This document shows positions 6,673 to 10,692 of a stretch of 10,692 bases of DNA, one piece after another. Numbering within the stretch: the first letter of the stretch is position 1; each line of letters begins with the position of its first letter. Origin of the DNA: JBBTRP01 sp038065125 (lineage in GTDB: Bacteria > Patescibacteriota > Patescibacteriia > JACQRZ01); assembly GCA_038065125.1 (NCBI GenBank), contig JBBTRP010000069.1, positions 1 through 10,692 of the forward strand, written 5' to 3'. The position numbers were made by a program, and so were the translations under genes. Under the pieces are notes generated by a model. That model was given only the letters and a program-made list of their open reading frames with translations, ran no database searches and was not told where the DNA came from.

Positions 6673-6696
6673 CAGTGTTTGTTGTTCTGTGCAAAA

Positions 6697-6724
6697 GTTT
6701 CATGTTTTATGTTTCATGTTTCAC
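6697..6724. repeat. GTTTCAT heptamer array, inverted relative to the pilin 1 array
   Basis: Four 7-bp units: GTTTCAT at 6697 and 6711, GTTTTAT at 6704 and GTTTCAC at 6718. The reverse complement of the main unit (ATGAAAC) differs by one base from TTGAAAC, the unit at 6582-6609. The two arrays therefore form imperfect inverted repeats flanking the 87-base segment that holds the pilin promoter. Confidence 0.8.
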
Positions 6725-6728
6725 GACA

Positions 6729-7943
6729 TTAGACACTCGCCGTGATCTGATACATCGGCAGCAAGATGCCCGCCACGATGATCGCAACACCGACTCCCAG
6801 AAGAACCATAATCATTGGCTCGATCAAGGTGATAACCGTCTCAATCGTCGCGTTGACCTCCCGAACATAAAAATCAGTGATTTTGAGAAGCACATCGTCG
6901 AGTCGTCCAGTCTGTTCTCCGACTGCAAACATCTGCGCGACCATCCGCGGCACCTCCTTGCTTTTCATAAACACGCTCGATATGGGATTTCCATCCTCGA
7001 CCTCCTTGATCGTACGGGTAATAAGATTCTCATAGACCGAGTTGCCGATCACGTCCTTCACAATGCGCAACCCCATCGGCACCGTCACTCCTCCAACGAG
7101 AATCGTTCCAAAACTCCGGGTGAACCGAATAATGTAGATATACCGAAAGAGCTTTCCAAAGACCGGGATGCGCAACTTGACCGTGTCAAGAATCCTGCGG
7201 CCAGCCTCTGAGCGTCCCGCAATACGTATCCCCACGATCGAACCAACGAACCCACCGATAATCAGATACCAGTAGTTGCGCGTGATGTCGGTTGCGCCCA
7301 TCAATGCCTGCGTGGTCCACGGCAACTGCACACCCGGCCCGAGTTCTTTGAACATCGCAAGCATTTTCGGCAGCACGAAATACATCATCACAAACGCCGC
7401 GATACACATCACCGAGACGATAAAAATCGGGTAGGAGAGCGCGCCTTGAATCTTGTTGTGCAGCTCGTAGTCGCGCTCCTGCTGGTCTGCGAGGTAGTTC
7501 ATGATCTCGTCGAGTTTTCCGGACGTCTCACCAGATCGGATCATGTTCACGAAAAAACTATTGAAAATATAAGGAAATTTGCTGAACGCGACGGACAATT
7601 TCGTTCCGCCCTCAACCTCGTCAACCACCGCATTGAGCGCCTCGCGCAAGGAAGAATTTGTGGTCTGATCCGCAAGGATGCGGATCGCTTGCACCAGCGG
7701 AATGGCAGCGGAGATCAAAATCGCAAGCTGGCGCAAAAAAATGGAAATATCCTTCTTTGAAACGCGATTGAACAGCGAGCGGACAAACAGTCCGATATTA
7801 AAACCTCCGGCCTCCGAAAGACTGGTGACCACTAATCCTCGCTCAAGCAAAAGATCTGCCGCGGCCGCCTCGGTCTCGGCCTCAAGCGTACCCTCGATCG
7901 CCTCATTTTGCCGATTGCGGCCAGTGTATTGGAATTTAGGCAT
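6729..7943 (-). CDS. pilC: Type IV pilus inner-membrane platform protein PilC (T2SS F family)
   Basis: A 404-residue member of the PilC/GspF family, the inner-membrane platform that links the assembly ATPase to the growing pilus. The N-terminal MPKFQYTGRNRQNEAIEG is the standard start of the family. Two T2SSF domains follow at about 67-190 and 271-393, each with the repeated signature SGExSGxLDE (137-146) and VGEQTGRLDD (341-350). Membrane segments lie at about 171-190, 224-240 and 372-395. Length is normal. It precedes the pilin array by 117 bases. The partner ATPases PilB and PilT and the PilMNO proteins are not in the window. The ATG at 7943 directly follows a U run at the base of a large hairpin, and no ribosome binding site is visible. 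Confidence 0.96.
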   Translation of the reverse strand: MPKFQYTGRNRQNEAIEGTLEAETEAAAADLLLERGLVVTSLSEAGGFNIGLFVRSLFNRVSKKDISIFLRQLAILISAAIPLVQAIRILADQTTNSSLREALNAVVDEVEGGTKLSVAFSKFPYIFNSFFVNMIRSGETSGKLDEIMNYLADQQERDYELHNKIQGALSYPIFIVSVMCIAAFVMMYFVLPKMLAMFKELGPGVQLPWTTQALMGATDITRNYWYLIIGGFVGSIVGIRIAGRSEAGRRILDTVKLRIPVFGKLFRYIYIIRFTRSFGTILVGGVTVPMGLRIVKDVIGNSVYENLITRTIKEVEDGNPISSVFMKSKEVPRMVAQMFAVGEQTGRLDDVLLKITDFYVREVNATIETVITLIEPMIMVLLGVGVAIIVAGILLPMYQITASV

Positions 7944-7949
7944 GAAAAA

Positions 7950-8019
7950 AGGTTATAGGTAAGAGGTTATAGGGGAGAGGTTTTGGATTCAACCTATAAC
8001 CTCTTACCTATAACCTCAT
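7950..8019. repeat. Ten-unit heptamer array folding into a 24-bp hairpin upstream of pilC
   Basis: Exactly 70 bases divide into ten 7-bp units in one phase. The first five begin AGG (AGGTTAT, AGGTAAG and variants) and the last four begin ACC (ACCTATA, ACCTCTT and variants). The halves are reverse complements: arms 7950-7973 and 7993-8016 pair perfectly over 24 bp around a 19-base loop. On the pilC strand the hairpin is followed by six T and then, after one base, the pilC ATG. It could act as a pheS terminator or as an attenuator in the pilC leader. Confidence 0.9.
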
Positions 8020-8021
8020 CA

Positions 8022-8030
8022 AGTATAGCA
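8022..8030 (-). promoter_or_regulatory. Extended -10 promoter for pilC
   Basis: The minus strand reads TGCTATACT, an extended -10 with five of six matches in the hexamer. No good -35 is evident. Initiation would fall near 8015, so the pilC leader RNA would begin with the 5' arm of the 24-bp hairpin and consist almost wholly of it. It lies 21 bases after the pheS stop. Confidence 0.45.
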
Positions 8031-8050
8031 CGGGAAAATTGACTACAAAA

Positions 8051-8869
8051 TCAAAACTGCTCCAAAAATCGAATATCATTGCTATACAGCTGCCGCAAGT
8101 CTCCGATGTTGAGCTTATTCTTCATGAGGTAACAACGCTCGACGCCGAATCCGAATGCAAAACCTGTGTACTTGGCGGGGTCAAACCCCCCGGCGATCAA
8201 CACGTTCGGGTGTACCATTCCCGCCCCGCCGATCTCCGACCAGCCCTGTTTACAGTACCCGCAGCCTTTTCCGCCGCAGAGACCACAGGAGACATCGACC
8301 TCAAAGCTCGGCTCGGTAAAGCGGAAATGAAACGGCCGTAGCCGAATGGTCCGATCTTGAGAGAAGAACTCTTTGACAAAATGTTCCAATGTCCCAATCA
8401 ACTGCGTGATCGTAATGTCGGTATCAACCACCAACCCCTCGAATTGATGGAACATGGGCAAATGCGAAATATCCATCTGTCGCCGATAGGTTTTTGCGAT
8501 GTTAAGCATCCGAACCGAACGCCCTTCGGCAACCGCAGCGCGCATCTCGCGCACCTGTCCCGATGAGGTATGCGGCGTCAGGAGCATTCTCCCCAGAGGT
8601 CCGACGGGTTTTTCCGAAATAAAAAATGTCTCCCACTCGTCGCGAGCGGGGTGGTCCTCGGGCATATTGAGCGCCTCAAACGCGTAATAGTCCCACTCGA
8701 CCTCGTTATATCGCCGCCGAACAAACTCAAGCGCGGTAAAAATCTTCTCGATCTCCTCGATTGCCGACGTCATGGGATGCAGACTTCCTCGCGGCGGTCG
8801 GATGCCGGGAAGAGTCATGTCGATATCCGTGCTTCGGGACCCCTCTTTCCCTGAAAAGCTCTTCTTCTT
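8051..8869 (-). CDS. pheS: Phenylalanine--tRNA ligase alpha subunit, 5' part lost in assembly gap
   Basis: The visible 272 residues form the class II catalytic core of PheS, which with PheT charges tRNA-Phe in the cytoplasm. Recognisable segments are the TLPGxRPPxGSLHP linker that precedes the core, FEALNMPEDHPARDEWETFF (motif 2 side), and motif 3 GFAFGFGVERCYLM near the end, with the alanine of the phenylalanine pocket conserved. A CGLCGGKGCGYC segment at 195-206 (codons 8287-8252) has C-x2-C-x4-C-x2-C spacing and probably binds zinc. The N-terminal coiled-coil tRNA-binding arm, about 70-80 residues in typical bacterial PheS, is missing in the N run. The open frame running across the N run to 9190 is an artefact. 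No pheT follows; the next gene is pilC. Confidence 0.95.
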   Translation of the reverse strand, partial: KKKSFSGKEGSRSTDIDMTLPGIRPPRGSLHPMTSAIEEIEKIFTALEFVRRRYNEVEWDYYAFEALNMPEDHPARDEWETFFISEKPVGPLGRMLLTPHTSSGQVREMRAAVAEGRSVRMLNIAKTYRRQMDISHLPMFHQFEGLVVDTDITITQLIGTLEHFVKEFFSQDRTIRLRPFHFRFTEPSFEVDVSCGLCGGKGCGYCKQGWSEIGGAGMVHPNVLIAGGFDPAKYTGFAFGFGVERCYLMKNKLNIGDLRQLYSNDIRFLEQF

Positions 8870-8969
8870 NNNNNNNNNNNNNNNNNNNNNNNNNNNNNNN
8901 NNNNNNNNNNNNNNNNNNNNNNNNNNNNNNNNNNNNNNNNNNNNNNNNNNNNNNNNNNNNNNNNNNNNN
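8870..8969. other. Assembly gap of exactly 100 N
   Basis: One hundred consecutive N, the conventional filler for a scaffold gap of unknown size. The start of pheS and the end of the upstream membrane protein gene fall in it. From the missing parts, at least roughly 300 bases are expected, so the true gap is probably longer than shown. Confidence 0.97.
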
Positions 8970-9190
8970 ACGCGCTGGAATATCAGCTCCTGCCGCACCA
9001 AGACCGACCGAATAAAAAAACCGATGAGGCTAAAGCTGCCGCACAGAGCCGCAGTCAGCGTAGCATAAAAAAGAAGAATTCCCAGAAGCGTCGTTGTCTG
9101 CGGATTTATTGAAGACACAACCACATACCACGCAGCCCACGCAATACCGGTTGCCGCGGTCATGAATATAAGATAGACGCCGAGGGACAT
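8970..9190 (-). CDS. Small membrane protein of unknown function, 3' end lost in gap
   Basis: The first 73 residues of a membrane protein start at ATG 9190 (MSLGVYLIFMTAATGIAWAA). Two hydrophobic segments are visible, at about 4-27 and 37-63, separated by SINPQTTT. The frame then enters the N run. It resembles the short multi-span hypothetical proteins often found just upstream of pheS in Parcubacteria-like genomes, which I recall as about 110 residues long. No enzymatic motif can be seen and no function is proposed. The gene caller's fusion with pheS is accidental: the arbitrary gap length happens to keep the frame. Upstream is a repeat-filled spacer without an obvious promoter or ribosome binding site. 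Confidence 0.75.
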
Positions 9191-9196
9191 TTGGGG

Positions 9197-9224
9197 TAGG
9201 AGTTAGGAATTAGGAGGCAGGAAG
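9197..9224. repeat. TAGGANN heptamer array upstream of the membrane protein gene
   Basis: Four 7-bp units: TAGGAGT, TAGGAAT and TAGGAGG from 9197, then CAGGAAG at 9218-9224. It lies seven bases before the membrane protein ATG and is in the same 7-bp phase as the long repeat that starts at 9226. Confidence 0.75.
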
Positions 9225-9225
9225 A

Positions 9226-9379
9226 ATGAAATTCCAAATTCCAATCTCCAAATAACAAATAAGTACCAAATTTCAAATAAGTACCGATGTTTGGATATGA
9301 ATATTGGAATTTATTTGGAATTTCATGAGTTTTGGTATTGGTGCTTATTTGAAATTTGGTGCTTAAGATTTGTGATTTA
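9226..9379. repeat. Long intergenic heptamer-periodic element, copy 1
   Basis: An AT-rich, imperfectly palindromic element fills the spacer before the membrane protein gene. The left half contains CAAATAA-type units and the right half their complements. From 9239 to 9378 it divides into 20 units of 7 bp that align one by one with copy 2 (10207-10367). A stretch of 34 bases (9318-9351) is identical in both copies. No coding frame in it looks real. No other feature is seen in this spacer. Confidence 0.9.
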
Positions 9380-9385
9380 ATAGAT

Positions 9386-9892
9386 TTAGTTGCTAGTGGT
9401 GAGGCCTGTTGGAGTCAGGTAGCTAGGGCCTTTTTGGAAGATCGCGTCGGTCTTGAATTCAAGAGGGATCTCATAGCTTGGACAGCCGACTGGAGAGGTG
9501 CATGCGCTGCCGTCAGTCAAACGTGGAGAATAGGTAAAATGTTCTGTCGACAGTAGAGCACCTCCTCTCCTCAGCGGTTTTGATTCAAGATACGCACCTT
9601 TTTTGCATCGCTCTTCGGTACGCGACACAAACCCGCCCGATACCAGGCAGTTTGCCGAAATGTCCGGCCAGGAGAGAGAATTTCGAATACCCGCGGGAAG
9701 CGGTGGATATTGATTGTGGTCGTGATAATACAAATTCAAAGCTGCTCGCACTTCGGCAAGTCGACTTGCGAGCATAAGGTCGTCGGCACGAGCTCGCTCA
9801 TACCCACTCCAGAGTGACAGAAGTACCCATGCAAGAATGATTGCCAGAATATACCCGATCCGAATAAGGAGTTTTGAAATCTGAGGGTTCAT
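9386..9892 (-). CDS. Pilin-like protein with non-canonical N-terminal anchor
   Basis: A 168-residue protein with one N-terminal membrane helix (about 8-29) but without the GFTLVELL prepilin signature. G13-Y14 precedes the helix, but Ile, not Glu, stands at +5, and the helix is about 8 residues shorter than in the pilins. The rest is pilin-like: VRAALNLYYHDHNQYP (48-63) matches the QTALEAYFxNxxxYP motif, C82/C96 and C131/C137 match the cysteines of pilins 1 and 2, CPSYEI (137-142) is shared with pilin 2, and YLTPTGL (158-164) matches the common tail. It probably has its globular domain outside the membrane, as a fixed or GspK-like member of the pilus system. Its ATG overlaps the DUF721 stop by 4 bp, implying translational coupling. 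Confidence 0.85.
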   Translation of the reverse strand: MNPQISKLLIRIGYILAIILAWVLLSLWSGYERARADDLMLASRLAEVRAALNLYYHDHNQYPPLPAGIRNSLSWPDISANCLVSGGFVSRTEERCKKGAYLESKPLRRGGALLSTEHFTYSPRLTDGSACTSPVGCPSYEIPLEFKTDAIFQKGPSYLTPTGLTTSN

Positions 9893-10188
9893 GAGGTTAC
9901 GATACGAATCCGCTCGACCAGCGGCTGTCGAAAAATCCCATTGATGTACTCTAAAACATCACTCTCACTCGCCCCCAAGGCAGCCGCGGCGCCATGATGG
10001 AGCGAGGCGACGTGCAGTGTTTTGTAGCGAATGGCGATGGGCTTGAGCTCTAAAGCTGCATCATCGCCAAGAAACTCCTTAATACAAAACTCGGCACGTT
10101 CAAGCGCCAGGGCGATATCAGCCTGCTTCTTGACGCCCGCTCGCGTAAGCGCCGGTGTGATTAGTTTTTCGATCTTTACGAAAGCCAT
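9889..10188 (-). CDS. DUF721 (DciA-like) protein
   Basis: A 99-residue protein whose pattern fits DUF721 (Pfam PF05258), the family that includes the replicative helicase loader DciA. The C-terminal part has hydrophobic strands around LELKPIAIRYKTLHVA, a central helix and a final LVERIRIVTS, resembling the KH-like fold ending typical of the family. Many Patescibacteria encode such short versions. ATG 10188 (MAFVKIEKL) is preferred over an upstream TTG at 10212, whose extra codons run into the intergenic repeat. The TGA stop overlaps the ATG of the pilin-like gene (ATGA). A function in helicase loading is inferred from the family and not visible in the sequence. Confidence 0.65.
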   Translation of the reverse strand: MAFVKIEKLITPALTRAGVKKQADIALALERAEFCIKEFLGDDAALELKPIAIRYKTLHVASLHHGAAAALGASESDVLEYINGIFRQPLVERIRIVTS

Positions 10189-10200
10189 ACTGAGTAACGG

Positions 10201-10368
10201 ATGAAATTCCAATATCCAAATAACAAATAAGCACCAAATTTTAAATTAGAACCAAATTTTTGATTTGAATATTGGGATTTATTTGGAATTTGGATATTGT
10301 GATTTTGAATTTCATGAGTTTTGGTATTGGTGCTTATTTGAGATTTGGTGCTTGAAATTTGCGATTTA
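10201..10368. repeat. Long intergenic heptamer-periodic element, copy 2
   Basis: Second copy of the element at 9226-9379, in the spacer between the nuclease/helicase gene and the DUF721 gene. From 10207 to 10367 it comprises 23 units of 7 bp. Compared with copy 1 it has exactly three more units (10291-10311). The two ends are roughly inverted. Apart from this element the 186-base spacer shows nothing recognisable. Confidence 0.9.
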
Positions 10369-10374
10369 CGGATC

Positions 10375-10692
10375 TTATTTCCTGTATTCACAAATATCCC
10401 GAAAATCGCAGAACTGACAATGCCATCCGGGAGTCGCCTTAAACTCACTCGTCCGCATATCACCAAGCGTTTCTGAAATCGACGTTTTTAGGCGATCTTT
10501 TTCCTGTGCGCTCCCGAGGAACGATACGCGCGATCCATCTTCAAGATAGTGATAGGTGAGTTGCGAAACTGTTTCTCCGATGTCTTCTGCCGCAATCTGG
10601 TAGAGTAGCAACTGCTCCTTGTCCGCAAACGCAAACTTGTTCTGATCTTTGCTTTTACCTGTCTTGTAGTCAACTATCTCAACCCCGCCATC
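10375..10692 (-). CDS. C-terminal PD-(D/E)XK nuclease domain with Fe-S cysteines, UvrD/RecB-type (partial)
   Basis: Only the last 105 residues are inside the window, and the frame is open to the right edge. EIVDYKTGK (5-13) is the D-x-K catalytic core of PD-(D/E)XK nucleases of the PDDEXK_1 (PF12705) type, and QLLLYQ (27-32) is the QxxxY motif of RecB/AddB-like members. The end carries C92-x2-C95-x5-C101, the C-terminal three cysteines of the iron-sulfur cluster seen in AddB and Cas4-like nucleases. In Patescibacteria this domain is commonly the C-terminus of a UvrD/PcrA-like helicase, which would act in DNA repair or recombination. A stand-alone RecB-like or Cas4-like exonuclease cannot be excluded from this fragment. 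TAA at 10377-10375 ends the gene. Confidence 0.85.
   Translation of the reverse strand, partial: DGGVEIVDYKTGKSKDQNKFAFADKEQLLLYQIAAEDIGETVSQLTYHYLEDGSRVSFLGSAQEKDRLKTSISETLGDMRTSEFKATPGWHCQFCDFRDICEYRK

Noticed and set aside
6675..7211. Plus-strand open frame of 178 residues opposite pilC
   Set aside because: It is His/Asp/Arg-rich without domain motifs, and lies antisense to the clearly functional pilC; its start falls in the heptamer array and promoter region.
8051..9190. A single 379-residue membrane protein-PheS fusion gene
   Set aside because: It crosses a 100-N filler, the two sides belong to different families, and the PheS N-terminal arm is missing.
9850..9855. G13-Y14 of the pilin-like protein as a normal prepilin cleavage site
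   Set aside because: The +5 glutamate and FTLVE motif are missing and the helix is about 8 residues shorter than in the pilins, so cleavage cannot be asserted, though a GspK-like exception remains possible.
10189..10212. TTG start for the DUF721 protein (MEFHPLLS extension)
   Set aside because: The extension is encoded by the edge of the intergenic repeat and an ATG with a family-like start follows at 10188.
9226..10368. CRISPR array or insertion sequence
   Set aside because: There are no spaced identical repeats of CRISPR length, no cas genes, no transposase and no target-site duplications; the units are 7 bp and contiguous.
10176..10466. Open frame across the intergenic repeat near the right edge
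   Set aside because: Its Lys/Asn/Gln/Ser/Ile-rich translation comes from the AT-rich repeat and overlaps the real genes on both sides in another frame.

Overview
All recognisable genes lie on the minus strand, so the window reads from right to left. The content points to a Candidate Phyla Radiation (Patescibacteria) bacterium, probably a Parcubacteria-like lineage. Supporting signs are a compact type IV pilus locus with a string of GFTLVELL pilins, a DUF721 (DciA-like) gene, a UvrD/RecB-type nuclease tail with an iron-sulfur cysteine cluster, pheS next to a small membrane protein, few Shine-Dalgarno sites, and AT-rich intergenic repeats. TGA acts as a normal stop (pheS, GT2 and DUF721 genes), which argues against the lineages that read TGA as glycine. 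A run of exactly 100 N (8870-8969) marks a scaffold gap, so this is a draft, probably metagenomic, assembly. The lineage call is inference.

Layout in transcription order: the 3' end of a PD-(D/E)XK nuclease/helicase gene (10692-10375); a repeat-filled intergenic region; a DUF721 gene (10188-9889) overlapping by 4 bp a pilin-like gene without a canonical prepilin site (9892-9386); a second repeat-filled region; a small membrane protein gene running into the gap (9190-8970); pheS emerging from the gap (8869-8051); a hairpin and promoter region; pilC (7943-6729); a promoter region; five tandem type IV pilin genes (6611-3743); the prepilin peptidase gene pilD (3740-2886); a GspH/FimT-like minor pilin gene (2880-2266); a GT2 glycosyltransferase gene (2312-1203) and a GT4 glycosyltransferase gene (1201-53). 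Six bases after that there may be the start of another gene (20-1).

The genes work together as a type IV pilus module. PilC is the inner-membrane platform, PilD cleaves and methylates the prepilins, five GspG-like pilins and one GspH-like pilin form the fibre, and two translationally linked glycosyltransferases could decorate pilins or the cell surface. The motor ATPases PilB/PilT and PilM/N/O are not in the window. Three extended -10 promoters (TGnTATAAT type) are visible, upstream of pilC, the first pilin and the fifth pilin.

The most unusual signal is a heptanucleotide (7-bp) periodicity shared by nearly every intergenic spacer and by the leader-peptide codons of the pilins. The unit sequence differs from place to place (TTGAAAC, GTTTCAT, AGGTTAT, TAATACT, TAGGANN, CAAATNN types) but the period is always 7. 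The two long copies differ in length by exactly three units, and prepilin leaders are only 7 or 14 residues long, as expected if length changes in 7-bp steps under reading-frame selection. The first pilin carries four perfect heptamers directly after ATG, which makes it a candidate phase-variable locus.
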